This document shows positions 33,696-46,728 of a stretch of 64,000 nucleotides of DNA, in pieces. A model generated the notes under the pieces. That model ran no database searches. It saw only the letters and a program-made list of their open reading frames with translations, and had not been told where the DNA came from. Source of the DNA: Carex sylvatica (lineage: Eukaryota; Streptophyta; Magnoliopsida; Poales; Cyperaceae); the NCBI GenBank assembly GCA_964058845.1, contig CAXKVR010000015.1, forward strand, positions 1 through 64,000, given 5' to 3'. Within the stretch, counting starts at the first letter, position 1; each line of letters begins with the position of its first letter. The translations under genes were made by a program, and so were the position numbers.

Positions 33696-36600
33696 ACCTG
33701 GATAAATCATCTCACATTTCTACAGTTAAAAAAAAAATGATAATTTCAGGTAGATTTGGGTTGTGTGATCAAAACCGTACGGTTTGTACTAATTTCGATA
33801 AGCTAGTCAATTATTCGTTAGTCAGAAAGCTCTTCGTTTAGACTTTATCAAGACCATAAATATAAATAAATTTGCCTGAAGATGTGGCGTTTAACCGGGG
33901 ATAATCGAGCGTGGGCATAGCAGTAGGCCTTTGGGCCTTGGGCGGATTTGTATGGAAAATGGCCTTAGCAGTAGTTTTTGGGCCTAGTTCGTATAATTCT
34001 TGCGGCCCATTATTATTTTTGTCTATTTATTGAAGACATTATGTCTTGTTCGGCTCGTGTGTGGTATTAAGACGATGCTATTAATGTCATTTGACTTGTT
34101 GTGCACTAAATTGTGCGATTTTCGAAATAAAAGTTCGACATGTCTTATAGCTTGTTATGGGTCATGTCAACCATCAACGGGCCAGCATGTATACTATCTT
34201 ACTTTATAACTGTTTATTTGTGGTAATCATTAAAAAATATTGAGTTAATTAAAAACAGTAATTAAAATTGAAAATATGGAAAATTAATTGTATATATAAT
34301 TCTATATCTTATCTAAAATTATCCTAAATTTTCGTATTTTTCACATTTCTTTGAACTTTTTTTTCCTGAACATCAATCTGAACCATAAAATATAAAATCC
34401 ACTAAAGCTTTTCTTTTTTTTTTAATAAATACACAAGCCTGTAGGCAGTAGGCACAAACAATTCAGTCACATATTATTTCAAAATATTAGTTCCAACCAA
34501 ACTTTTGTTGGAGTATGATCTCTAGATCTCTTTTATGAAAGACTAACATATAGATTGAAGCTCCAGTGACAATCTGGAGTCATCCAGTAGCCCAATTGTG
34601 CTATAACCCTGTAACCCACGATCACTTTAAGATTCATATAACTTCAATATCAAAAATCTCCCCAGAAATTGGTGCATGAAATTCGAGGTAAAAAGGAATT
34701 TCAACAAACGATTTTTTTTTTTTAAAACAACTTTTAGTGTGTTTATGCAGCACTGTTATTTTTTTTTTAAAATATTCAGCCACATGTATTTTTTTTTTTT
34801 TGTAAGTTTAAATGTAGCCAAATAAAATACATAATATATGCACTCAATCATTTGATGAAGTATTTGTATATCAAAATGAAATATGTGCTACACATGCCAT
34901 TAATATTTTTTTTTAATGAAATAGTAACTTCGGTAATGTTATACTTTCGCATATTTACTTTTTAAATAGTTTTCTATTGTATACCATCATAATCAAATAT
35001 TCTTTCAACTAAATTGAAAATAGGATATATTTTTTATGTCTTTCATAACTAAATATTTTAGTGAACAATGACTATTAAATGCATCACAAAGGGTAGAGGT
35101 CAACTTAGAGCTGGAAATTAAACTTCTTACATCCCAGGTTCTTAGCATTTAATTTCACATTTTTCTTATATATGCTGGGTAGTTACATTAAGCTATGTGC
35201 AGGTGTTGTGAAGCTATGAGTTTTCTGTTCATCAGGTTTTATCATTTTCAGATTTCATTTATTTTTTTTAAAAAAAAAAAATTCAACATAATATCCATCA
35301 CATAGGTTAGTGGTCAAAAGTTCAACTTATGTGTCTATGATCCTTAAATTTTCAGATTTCATTTATTTCAGATTTCACTATTCGACGCACACCAGGTTCT
35401 TGTAATTCTCAAATTTCAATATTTTGCAAGTTTCATATTTTTATTATTATATATATCATCTAATGCATAGGTTAAAAGTTCAACTTATGTGCTGGAAAGT
35501 TTTATTAAGCCATCCCCAGGTCTCCTGAAGCTACAACTACTGTATACATAACAATCTATTGTACAATATATGAGAGAACAATGGCACTCATTGTAAAGAT
35601 TTTCAGTACTTTTTGTTTATTTTATAACATTTAAATTATATCTTAAAATCTAAATTTATCTTATAGCTTTATTAGATATTGCCATCTTTCGTCGGATGAA
35701 ATTTATATTGAAGGCCATTAATGGAGAAAAAAAAAGGAGGGAAATGCAAGAACAGAGTTCAAAGAATAACTTTCTACTCATAATTTATAGAATATTTTAT
35801 GTGATATGTTAATCTGAATAATTTTTGTGTAGGTAACTCTGTCTATAATTTTATAGCTGGTTTCAAGCCCGAATAAAAGAGGAGGGACTACAAACTTTAA
35901 AAATTGGATAATATTTTAAAGACGTCTTACATAGTTTTCCTCTAGCTGTATTAGCTTAAGCTTTTTTAAAAGAAAAAACTGAAACAGAAAGAGCCGTGGG
36001 AAGGGGGGCAACAATGTACCAAATAGTACATGTAACAATTGTATTATATTTCTAAATTTTACATTTTTTATGCCGTGGATTTTTTTTTTAATGTCATTGA
36101 AAAAAAATCAGTGTATTATGTGATTGTAATAAAAACAGAAAAAACTTTAATTTAATTATTTACCATTATACGAGATAAATAGATATTAAATTTAAGTTAA
36201 AAAAACCAGAAATTTAGGAGCAGACATTATAATAAATTAAAAATTAGAAATTTAATTACTTGACAGCTTCTGTTAAAAAGAGAAATTCGGAAAAATTGAT
36301 ATTCTTCAACTTTTCCGTATGACTAAACAAAGGGACAGATAAGAAGTTAAATTTTAGAAGAGCTAAGCACGCACGATACGACACGACCAAAATTACTTAC
36401 CTCAGACCACCGTTACATGTCAACAATTATATGCTGGATTAATTGTAGCAGATCGATATTACTTTTTATATATACAAAGCTCCACTCATTAATTTTTTTT
36501 TTTTTATTGAAAATGATGATCCACGTATTTCTAGTCACATGGATTCTTTTTATGTGCATGGGTTCTTTTTATCGATCAGATGCAAGCATGGGTTCAAAAT

Positions 36601-36789
36601 TATCATTATTTTTCTATAGAAATATGAATGTGGAATAAGCGCTAGCCCTTTAACGCAAAAATAATAGAAGTTGAAAAATCAAATCGAAAATAAATTAACT
36701 GGGATGAAAAAAGTGTAATTTGAATCACATCGAACACAAAAATTATGATCTTCGCATGAAAAAAAAAATTATACTCCAAATTGTCATGT
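33696..36789. other. AT-rich spacer, no gene seen
   Basis: No protein-like frame. Small repeats only: gcagtag..tttgggcc twice near 33920 and 33970, ttcagatttcattta twice near 35249 and 35354, and aaaagttcaacttatgtg twice near 35315 and 35469. These suggest decayed transposon debris. Confidence 0.5.
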
Positions 36790-37190
36790 TACGGATGAAA
36801 ACGGAGCGGATACGGAGTAGATAGTTATAAAATCATATTCATATTTTTTTTTTATATTTTGAATACAGATGCAGAGCAGATATTAACATATCAGACGGAT
36901 ACGGATACAGATCCGAATCAGATTAGATATTTATTAAAAAAATATTAAAAAATATTAAAATTCATAATATTTATCTAATTATAATGGTGAATAACATAAA
37001 TTTTTCATAATATATATTGAAATATATGGTATATATCTACTATTCGGATACAGATAATTGAAATATAAATCGTATCAATATCTTTATCCACACAAATATT
37101 CAGATATCAAATATCTACATACATCTAAGTTTTCGAATACAGATTGATCGGTATACAAACCAGATATTATCCATACCGTTTTCACCCATA
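36790..37190. mobile_element. hAT-like element with gatac/gtatc subterminal motifs
   Basis: Ends inward are tacggatgaaaacggagcgg and tatgggtgaaaacggtatgg. Flanks share tcatgt (36784-36789 and 37192-37197), an imperfect target duplication. Interior ends carry ggatacgga and tccgaat-type repeats; the centre is AT-only. No transposase. Confidence 0.55.
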
Positions 37191-37411
37191 CTCATGTAGA
37201 GTAAGGAGAAAAAAAATAACAAATAAAATAGAAAAAATTTGGGTGTGCTATGCACGCGTGACACGTGATATCTATCAGAGATAGACCTAAAATTTTATCT
37301 ATACCATAAAAAAAAAAAACCAAAGCACTTCTTTTTTTAGAGAATTCGAAAACTACCTAAACCGCTAAATATCCCTGTAGCTGTAAGGATTGGAGGCCAT
37401 CAATTGGCTCT

Positions 37412-37640
37412 ACAATTCCAATCTAGATGCCTCATAATGAATTAGCGGCTCCATTCTTCTTCTTTTTACATAATTTTTTTTAAGAAGTTATGACATAAAC
37501 TAAAAACCAAAAATCCTTGTTCTCTATGTCACATTTGGCGAATTAGTTTCCAGACAAAAACTTTATTGTTTTGTATGCCATCTACAATAAAAAAAAATGA
37601 AGCCGCTGATTCATTGGAAGACCTCTAGACTGGAATCGCA
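37412..37640. repeat. Small element with imperfect inverted repeats of about 43 bp
   Basis: ctacaattccaatctagatg..gaattagcggctcc on the left pairs with gaagccgctgattc..ctagactggaatcgcag on the right at about 75 percent. The interior is AT-rich. It looks like an old MITE; no target duplication found. Confidence 0.45.
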
Positions 37641-38665
37641 GAATTTTACTCAAATATATGTTGCATTTTACAACACAAATCCATAATCAATTTGGCCTAA
37701 AGCACTGCACTGAGACTGGAAATTTTAAAAAAAAAATTTTTTTGAAATGCATGAGACTGAAAATTCTCAACACAAATTTGACACAAATTCTCAACTACAA
37801 ATTGATATCATTATTTTATTGCTTGATTTGTGAATTCAGGATTGATTGCGAAATTGTTCTTGTTCAATTTCCAAACCAACCAATCATTATCATATCATAT
37901 ACTGATTCCATCTCAAATAAATTAGCAGATGAACGCGGATAATTTCTACAAGATAAATTATATCTCTCGTCTGGAAAGAGATTTTGTCATATCCTCGAAA
38001 ATATATTTTAAAAATGATTTCCTTAAATAATTTGTTAATTTCTTTGAATATTTGTTTCATAATTTTTCCTTCATATGGAAAAGAATTTTGGCTTCGTATT
38101 TGATTTTTGCGTTTATCATCCTGCGCTTAAACTTAAATCAATAACAATCTTATTCATGATATCATCCTTAATCTCTAAATATATAGCTAAATAAAATACT
38201 GGAATATTCTTATAAAATACTTTTTATTTGTACCTACTATTTTTGGAACAATTTGAAAAGGTCTCCCTTGTAATTCATATTTCTGAAGCTAATAAAAATC
38301 ATTGCCTGTTTTTCAATTTATCAAAGCACAGTTTCACGTGTGATTTAATGAAATCATGCTTTTAAATTTTAATTGGTGAAATTTTAGATGACATTTCCAC
38401 TAATTGTCCCTCAGTTTCAAATTTCCAAAATATCCACAATTGACAATTTTGTCAATATTCTGAGTTCAAATTTTTAAGAGGAAAGTATATATGTAAAAAA
38501 AATGAACATAAAATTGTGGTATTTATTCAGTAAGTTCACAATTTGAAAACATTGTATTATAATTTGTAGTTCAAAATATAAAGAAATATATCAAAACATG
38601 CCTCATTTGTCGTTTCCAAATAATAATACTAAACTGTTCTGATATTCTTGTTCCAAAAGAAATAT
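37641..38665. other. Spacer, no gene seen
   Basis: AT-rich, with only short or low-complexity frames. It may contain decayed 5' exons of the F-box fragment that follows, but I could not recognise an F-box motif. Confidence 0.45.
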
Positions 38666-38804
38666 ATCTTTGCTGCCTTTCTGGTGTTACAGTGCTCAAA
38701 TTACATAGGCAAAATTTTAAGGTACATGTGCATCTTTGATTTCAAACCTGTGTAATTTTTGCTACCATAAACCTTCTAAATATTATTTTGTTTTTCTCTC
38801 TCTT
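38666..38804 (+). repeat. Intron-like segment repeated at 39978-40112
   Basis: Both blocks start atctttgctgcctttctgg, share caaa..ttaaggtaca and end with a ttttctctctcttg tract before an AG. The first copy leads into the F-box-type exon at 38818; the second leads into unrelated sequence. This is a partial local duplication of an exon-intron junction. Confidence 0.7.
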
Positions 38805-38817
38805 GTGGCATACTCAG

Positions 38818-39195
38818 ATGTTGGAAACAGAGTTACAGAAGCTTGGAGAATTCCATTGCCTAATGGAATTGTGGCTTAGCAGATGGTGCATGATTTGTAA
38901 TTTCAGTCCAGTTGCATTGTTCCTTCAAAAATCACCTAATATTCAGAAGCTCATTTTATACAACTGCGGATGGCAATGTCGAAGGGAAAAGATAGGCATT
39001 AAACAAATGGTTGATAATTTTATATTGCTTAAATCATCTCAGTGCAAGAATCTTACTGTGGTTCATATCAAATTATCGAAATATCCTATTAGAGTCCATG
39101 AGGTTGAAAAGGCTTTGCTCCCACACAGAAAAGTGTTTGAGAAAAATCATCTTGAGATCGTTTTATCTCATATTGATGGACCTTTTTGGGTTTAG
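38818..39195 (+). pseudogene. F-box/LRR (FBD-like) gene fragment, 3' exon only
   Basis: After a strong tract and CAG at 38815-38817, a 125-codon open exon runs to a stop at 39195. It encodes the C-terminal LRR and FBD-like part of a plant F-box protein: LWLSRWCMICNFSPVALFLQ, KSPNIQKLIL, CKNLTVVHIKLSKYPIRVHE and VEKALLPHRKVFEKNHLEIV. The segment FSPVALFLQKSPNIQKLIL parallels VACFLQHSPNLKKLVL in exon 2 of the intact genes at 42177 and 54261. Upstream N-terminal exons with an F-box were not found, so I call it a fragment, although the exon itself is open. Confidence 0.62.
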
Positions 39196-40589
39196 TGTGT
39201 TAGATACGTTTTATTTATTGTAATAGTGGTGGTTTTATGTACGTAGTTAAACTGAACATTAATTTATCATACTAATAATTTATCAGAGTAGAGAATCATG
39301 TCATACAACAATTATTGTTCTAGAGGATTTTGTACGTAGCAGTTCGTCGAAAGCATGGAATTGTGTTTTATTTATGGATTTAATTTTTCTGTATATGTTG
39401 CATCTTGATATGTACGAAGTATGATATTTGTTGTTACTCTGTTATTGTGATGCATACAATATACTTCGAAATAAAAATTATACTGTCATCTCACATCAAA
39501 CAAAGAAATTCTTGACAGTTGCTGTCAAGATTGTGTTTACAACCATGGTAGCTGTTACATTCACATCAAACAAAGAAAAACTCTCAAGTTCCTCTGTCTC
39601 TGCCTGCCACTTTTTTCAGCAGTATTTTCTCCATAGCGATTCTTCCTGAACAATTCTTTCTACCAGCAGTACTTTGTACAACTGAATCTCGATATCCAGG
39701 CCGATTTGCACAGCCCTCTATTTCTAACTTCCATCCAAGATTTAGTTATGGTTAAGGATACTCTCTTCTAGCCTCATGATTGGACCTCCCCATATTCTTT
39801 CTAACAGTCTCCTATGGTATAATTCAATTTTCATGGGGACACAGTCGAGTCAACAATTATTACGTTGTCTTCTATGGTACAATTCAATTTGAGAAGTCCA
39901 GTGCAGATGCAGCATCTGCACTGAATAACCCTTCATCCTTTATGCAAACTTCATCTGTCGTTTTGATTTAGATGACCATCTTTGCTGCCTTTCTGGTACT
40001 GTTACAATGCTCAACTTATATAGGCAAAAAATTAAGGTACACATGCGTCTTTAATTTCAATTTCTGTCTTGTTTGATACCATAAATCTTTTAAATATTTT
40101 TTCTCTCTCTTGATCAGCATACCAAGAATCTTAAGATGGATTGACAATATTGAGGTAATTTTTTCTTCAAAATTTAAAGAAAAACTGTCCTACGTTGAAT
40201 CTGAATTTTTCAGTGGCACAAACTATGTCACCAACGATGGGGTAATGCAACTTGTTAATTTCTGTACTACAACTTGTTGACTATTTTTTTGTTTTCTTTA
40301 ACCGGTCAGAACATTTACGACCGCTAAGAAAAGAAAATTTTAATGCTATGATTGCAATATATTGACGGAAGTAAAATTTATTAGTAATCTTAGTTTTGAG
40401 CCAAGTCCAGAATTCCTTCCCCTTTTACATCTTCTTCGTTAAAAAACCTAATAATAAATAGGTTTCATTTTTTCTAAAAGTATCAAAATAAACTAGATAT
40501 TTTTTTTTATTGAACTTCACAAATATTATGTTTATATTTTATTTCTTGCAATATCTAAAATGATTTTCTCGAAGGTTCAGATAAGACAA
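39196..40589. other. Spacer, no gene seen
   Basis: Contains the second copy of the intron-like repeat (39978-40112) and a direct repeat of cacatcaaacaaagaaa at about 39491 and 39560. No recognisable protein. Confidence 0.45.
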
Positions 40590-40960
40590 ATCCATAATCT
40601 ACAACTTCAATCAATGAATCATCTCCAGCAGCAAAAATGTTACAATTGATCACATCGAACCCCACTTTCCTTTCATTGTTTTGACAGACCACTATTTCTA
40701 TAGCTCCTTTGTGTTATTCATAGTACATCAGAAACCCTTCACAGTTCCACAAGAGAAAAAACAGAGATCCACAAATATCATTGTTTTTAAAATAATTAAA
40801 AACGAAGAAGAAGAAGAAGAAGAAGAAGAAGCAGCAGCAGCATAGACTCACAAATAACAGAGCAGAACAGAGGCCAGACTAAATATGCCATTTTTTTTGC
40901 TCAACTCTTTGAGTCCTTACTGAATGTTCAGGTTGCAGTAAATAGAACCTTTATTGGATG
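40590..40960. repeat. Diverged duplicate of 49555-49795
   Basis: Shared anchors in the same order are gaatcatctccagcagc, aatgnta(c)..atc(a)catatcgaac, tattca/cattgtttt, gctcctt.g and later ccag.c..aatatgc, gttgcagt, ttgaacctttaat or tagaacctttatt. It is much more diverged than the adjacent F-box duplication, so it is an older event. Confidence 0.55.
40804..40841. repeat. (GAA)n(GCA)n microsatellite
   Basis: Nine GAA-type units followed by four GCA units. Not in a recognised coding frame. Confidence 0.9.
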
Positions 40961-42176
40961 TTAAAGGGCCTAGTATTTGGTTTGCCGCTGGGTCTATTTT
41001 TTTTTTAAGGCAATTGCTTGGGACAATTGGGGATGGGCAACTTATTTCGTACTGGTTCATGTTCATGGCAGGGGATGCCAAGGGCAAGGAATAACGACGA
41101 CAGGGATCTGATTACATGGCAATGGGAGAACTCGGAGCTCTACAAGCTCGGTCTGCATATAAGTTTAAATAGCCGGGCTAAAATATTTGAACCAAATAAT
41201 ACAGCATAAAGACTAAAGCATCTCATTGAATAGAAAAATATTAGAAGACTTATTATTCTAAATTTCTTTCACTGACAATACATTTATTTTCTACTAATTT
41301 TAGCAAATATATAAAATAATCTTAGTTAAAAAAAAACTTGTATAAATTAAGGAGAAAACAATCTGTTGAAAGCTTAAATATTATAAATCAAACCCTCAAA
41401 ATAGCAACCCCTTAAAAATAGATATTTAAACCGTATTTTATTTTAAATGCCTGCTCAAACTTTGAAGGAAAATGAATTGCTCCTAAAAACCCGCCAGCGA
41501 TTTTTTTTCTGGTTTTGATGAAACTGAGAATTTGTGTTGTACGGACTCTCAAATCAAGCGATTAATTTAGCCCAGCCTTCCGACTCCCAGTTTCCGTTAA
41601 ATTGTTCACCGTGAATCTCTTGGATCTATTCGCGATTGTAGGTACGAATCTCTGTCTCCTCTCTTTTTCTCTAATGCGGCCTTGCTCAGTTGCGGTTGGT
41701 CATGGTGATTTGGAAATCAGTGACTATGCGGACATATTTTGCGGTTACTTAATTTATACTACTTGTTGATTGTTCGATAATTTGTACTACTTCAAATATG
41801 ACGGTTACTAAAAGCATGGTTATGTTTTTGGTGAAATATTTTTTGATTGATGCATTTTTTGTTCTTGTCAATATTCAATGGTTCTATGGAAAAATTCATG
41901 ATCATTATGAGTAACAATATGTAATAATTTGATAAACCGACTGGTGCAATTCTGAATTAGTCGTGATGATCTTAGAAATTCATATGTTGCCTCATGCAAT
42001 GTTGAATATAATTGGCATTCTGATTAGTTAACGATTTGGTGGTATATCAATGTTCATGTTTTAATTATGTTCTACATTTGTGATAACTTGTTGCTAGTTT
42101 GTTGTTTTCTTGCATTTTTGACATAGAGATTTTGCACGTGAGGTGTTCAACAAACTGCCTATTTGAAGGGTGAAAG

Positions 42177-44249
42177 ATGGATGGTAGAGATCTCGCCATC
42201 GACAGAATAAGTGATTTGCCCGACCCACTCATAACACAAATACTCTCCTCGCTGACAACCATAGATGCTGTGCACACGTGCATGTTGTCCAAAAGATGGA
42301 TAGATCTTTGGACTTCTGTGGCTACTCTAGACTTTGACTACTGTATATCTGGGTTTGACAGTGAAGATAAGTTTCTGCGGTTCGTTCATGGTGTACTAAA
42401 CCGTAGAGGCTTCTCACCACTGGATAATTTAAAACTGATATGGCGGTCTAGACCTCCAATAAATCATGGCGTTGTTGAAGAATGCATTAATCATGCAGTT
42501 GCTAGCATGCCTCGAGTAATCTATATTCATATGGATACGCATGAGACCGTGAAATTGCCTTGTTCACTTTACAATTGTGGGTCAGTAAAAGAGATGTCAT
42601 TATCATATGGATGTACCTCTAATCTTCTATTTATAAGTATAGACCAACCTAGATCTATAAACCTCCCTTTTCTTCAAAAACTTGATCTTGGTCATATATT
42701 CATCAGGAATCCTTGGATAAAAATACTGTTATTGGGGTGTCCTGTCCTCGAAGAATTGGTCCTGTCATTTTGTTGGTTGATGATTGATGAGATTAACTCC
42801 AATGTGCTCAAGAAATTTACTATAAAGAAATGTTACTTTGACAACTGTGTAAAATCATTTACAATGAAGAGCACGCCATCTCTAGTCGCGGCAGATCTTG
42901 AAATTGCACATGCTGGCAATAAATTTAATCTTCTTGGCGGCCTACCAAATGTTACAAATCTAAGGCTCTATACAGCTCGCCATTACCTGGTATGCTTAAT
43001 TTTGAGTGCATCACAATTGAGGTGGGGGAGGGGGGATGAGTTCTATTCTTTTGAGATTACACTTATTAGTAAATTAATTATAGTATTGTGGTCAAAGTGT
43101 TCTATTTCCCCATCGAGTCAAAATATTGGTTTTTTTCAAAAAGAACCTTCAAGGTGGCGATATGGTTTTTGAAATTGAAATCTTGGCCCATTGTGAAAAT
43201 AAATTATTCTTTTCTTATTTGTAGGAATTCTTCGAGAAATATATTCCAAATTGTCCGATGTTGAATAACTTAAGGAGCTTGGAACTCGGTGAATTGACGA
43301 TGAGATATGGTTGGAATTTTGTGGCTTGCTTTCTCCAGCATTCACCAAATTTAAAGAAGCTGGTTTTGAACTTCAATCTTGTAATCTCTCTCTCTTTGGG
43401 AAATTAAGTAGTAGGCAAGATGCTGGCATTTTAGTATTGTGCATAATATAATGTAGTTGATGAAGTAGCATTTTTCTTAGTACCAGTCTCGTGTTTACTT
43501 TTTTTGTTTTATTTCTGATTTTGTCTTCGGACCTTATAAATTAAATTGGGCACCAACCTTTATAAAATGAGAGAGATTTTCTTAATACAGCATCAGTGCA
43601 TCACTCAAGAGTCGAACAATAGTATGCATATATATATTTAACACTCCACTATACATGCGAGTATGGTTCTGCAACAGCTGATTGGTCCAAATTCTGGTGA
43701 CTTATAGTGAGAAACTAATAATTTTAGGAAATAAATATGTTGTTATTCCAAATGAATAATAGGAATCTGTTATTCTGATCCCAACCGTTGATCTCCGATG
43801 AGATTCGTGCATGGAAAAATTTGAATGTTGGAATCATAATAACAGGTCCTGTTATTCCTTTTGGAACAACAGCAGGTTTATTTCCCATCTTTTAATATCG
43901 AGAATATAAATATTGAGGATGCAAGCCAATGATTGATTGCTTGTTTGCACAAAATCACAAGCGTTGTGGCAACTAATTTTCTGTTTTACTAACTTTTTAT
44001 TATCAACTATCATTAGAATTTTATTTGGATATATTGTTGTTAACTATTTTACTAACTTTTTATTATCCACTGTCAAAGGAGAATGAAGTTACTGCACAAA
44101 AAGCGTTGCCAGGAAACATTTTATTTCGGCATGAATTTCTTGAGATAGTGGAGATAAAGGTTAAAGAGGGGAGTGAAGAAACAATCAAAAAGGTGGTCAC
44201 GACTTTGGGTGCTTTCGTAAAGACAATAGGAAAAATTGTAATCCTCTAA
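42177..44249 (+). CDS. F-box/LRR/FBD protein, copy 1
   Basis: Model 42177-42989, 43225-43380 and 44079-44249, introns phase 0, 379 residues. A 5' UTR intron is likely at 41642-42126 (attgtag|gtacg to gacatag). Residues 8-55 are an F-box (DRISDLPDPLITQILSSLTT, CMLSKRWIDLW), which binds SKP1 in SCF ubiquitin ligases. Leucine-rich repeats follow (LQKLDLGHIF, CPVLEELVLSFC, LPNVTNLRLYT, SPNLKKLVLNF), then a short divergent FBD region (EIVEIKVKEGSEETIKKVVT, GKIVIL). This matches the length and order of plant F-box/FBD/LRR proteins of 350-450 residues. Intron 1 is open in frame for 60 codons, so its retention would give a truncated 331-residue protein. Its target is unknown. The paralogue at 54261 has the same structure. 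Confidence 0.82.
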
Positions 44250-44773
44250 GTTTGTCGATCATCCTTCAAATAATTTGACAAGTTTGGGAACTATTTTAGT
44301 TTTGAAGAATTAGTGAATGGATGTTATGTCTTTAGCTATATTTCTGTTAATCTTTTACTTTGCAGTTAGATTGTTGCGAACTACCAATCAATTTGATGTC
44401 TTTTTCATTTCCATGTTCTTTTGGATCTCATTTGGAATTTCCAAATCAAGATGAATTTTAAATTGTACCACTGTTGATGCAAGTTATTGCTCTCACATGT
44501 TGTCCCTCCAACTTGCTCAACTTCAATCATTGTGAGAATTTTGGTACTTTCTGTTATATACTAATGATGTAATTAATTAACGTACATTAAGCTTCTGCTC
44601 ATTTTTTATTTATTTTTGTTATCAACATACATCAGCATACATTAATCGAACTATGAAAATGGGAATTTATATGTACGAATTAAAATACCAACAATATGTT
44701 CACTCGTATTATGATACTTTTTCAAATATACAGAATATTATAACATTTTAAAATACTTATAATATATTCAGAA

Positions 44774-45919
44774 GAGAAATGTTCTGGTACCCCGAGCCAT
44801 CATACCCGAATGCGTCTCCCAAGTAGTTTAACAGAAAAAACTTCCAATGTTGTCTAACTTCCATTTTCAGCGCTAATATCAAAATATTTAAAGCTATGTT
44901 TATAACATTTTACAATGCTACTTGCAAGCATGTAAACCTCTGTCTGAAAGCATTAAAATTCTAAATCTCCATAGTTTTAACTCCTAACTACTTTTGTCTT
45001 CAAGTCAAAAATGGAAAGATTCATTTCATCCACTATTTTTTTATTTTTTCTCTGAATATTATAATTTATTTTCTCGATGATCTGTGATGAATTTTATGAA
45101 TCTAAAAATACGAACGTTTTCTATTCGATTTTATTTTTCAAATAAGATCTATGAAAAAAAGTACTTTGGAGTAATTTTAAAGTCATTTGTTTTTTTTAAA
45201 GTAAAACTCATGAGCACTTTAAATTTTTAAGTTTTTAAATCTCAGATTACAGCCATTAAAATTTTCAAGGCTTTGTACATGAGGTTTATATGCTTTGTAA
45301 ATGCAGTGTTATTGTTGAGGTTTATATGTTTTGAAATGTTATTGTTGAGGTTTTAATTCTTTGTACTTGAGGTTTATATGTTTTATTCTAGAGATTTAAA
45401 GTGTTATTAATGAGATTTATATGCTTGTAAACAGAGATTTAAATTATTTTGAAGCAAAATAAAAAAAAATTGAAAGTCACAAAGATTTAAAGTGGTAAAA
45501 AAAATTACGACACAAATATAACTCGAAAGTTATTCTTCATGGATCTCATTTAAAAGGGAAAATCGGATCAAAAACGCTCATATTTTTAGATTCACAAAAT
45601 TTATCATAAATCGTCGAGAAAATAGATGAGAATGATCAGAGAAAATTTTTTATAAAAAAGTTGGTGAAATGAATCTTTTCGTTTTTTGCTTGAAAACAAA
45701 AGTAGTTAAGAGTTAAAACTATACATATTTAGAATTTTAATGCTTACAGACAGATGTTTAAATGCTTGCGAGTAACATTATAAAATGTTATAAACAGAGC
45801 TTTAAATGTTCGGATATTAGCACTGGAAATAAAAGTTAGATAACATTGAAATTTTTTTCTGTTAAACTACTTTGAGAACACGCTCGGAGATTTTGTTTGA
45901 GATACAATTATCAGGCTCC
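44774..45919. mobile_element. MULE-type fold-back element, 1146 bp, with 9-bp target duplication
   Basis: A perfect 9-bp duplication, tattcagaa, occurs at 44765-44773 and 45920-45928. Long terminal inverted repeats begin gagaaatgttctgg on the left and ggagcctgataattg inward from the right. The two become near-identical further in (aagtagtttaacagaaaaaa) and extend for roughly 350 bp. The centre has a degenerate tandem array (ttgaggtttatatg, about 45260-45440). The paralogous unit has only tattcacaa at 57243-57251, the empty site, so insertion followed duplication. No transposase. Confidence 0.87.
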
Positions 45920-46083
45920 TATTCAGAATACCTAAAAAATAATTTTTGAACATAAATATACTCAAAACTAAAACTTGTGACTATCAACATATATATAAAT
46001 GTTTGAACATTTATATAGTGATGGATTAATAATAAACTCAGTGGACAAATATTTTTTTCTTTTAAAAATACTTATTTTCAATT

Positions 46084-46276
46084 AAGAATTCATTCCAAGG
46101 TAGTAATATGGGTGTCCTTGTATTTGTTGAGTAGTTACAACGGGGGTATAGACATGGGTGCTTGTTACATAGGGGCCCCCATGTTAATTACGTTTTTGGG
46201 GTTTGTTACATGACGAAGCCCATGTAACATGTCATTTTTCTGCACATGCTAATTAAAAACCATAATTCTGGTAGTG
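46084..46276. mobile_element. CACTA-like 3' terminus
   Basis: Read from the right, the end is CACTACCAGAATTATGG, a plausible CACTA-type terminus, with subterminal catgtaac and gttacatg motifs at about 46171, 46208 and 46222. No opposite end is identified. Homology between the F-box units stops at 46083, just to its left. Confidence 0.42.
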
Positions 46277-46728
46277 AGATATCTAGTTAAAATAATAGAT
46301 GTATGAACATATATTTTGATTTCATAATGAAACAGATGGGCAACCACTTTTATCATAAAAAAAAGGATCATAATTGTAGACCGAACTTGTGAAGTGGTCG
46401 ACGAGTCATCAACTGGGTCATAATTAACTTTTGTTACGGATCTGGGTGCATAATTGTGAATGAATTTTAATTATATTTGAATCTGCATTTGGTAATAACT
46501 TTAATATTTCAATGAATTTATTAGATAGGCAAATTTTGTTATAAAAAAGTGTTGTACGTACAAACATGCATTAAGAGGAAAGACATCAACAAAAAACAAA
46601 CTGAAGAGTGAAGACCATAGAATCTCTTACATTTTAATATCTGATGATCATATAACATTAATAATATTTCATACTAAAATCCTTCAAATATATAAATTGG
46701 TATCCTGTTTTGAAATTTGCACTAAATC

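Larger units (their letters stand above)
41096..46083. repeat. F-box gene tandem duplication, copy 1
   Basis: Counterpart of 53186-57403, starting at gacgacagggatctga and ending at cttattttcaatt. Highly similar throughout, with a MULE (44774-45919) found only here and a fold-back element (55732-56158) found only in the other copy. Confidence 0.92.

Noticed and set aside
42065..42292. Minus-strand frames opposite the F-box start (also 54179-54376)
   Set aside because: Antisense shadows of the conserved F-box exon.
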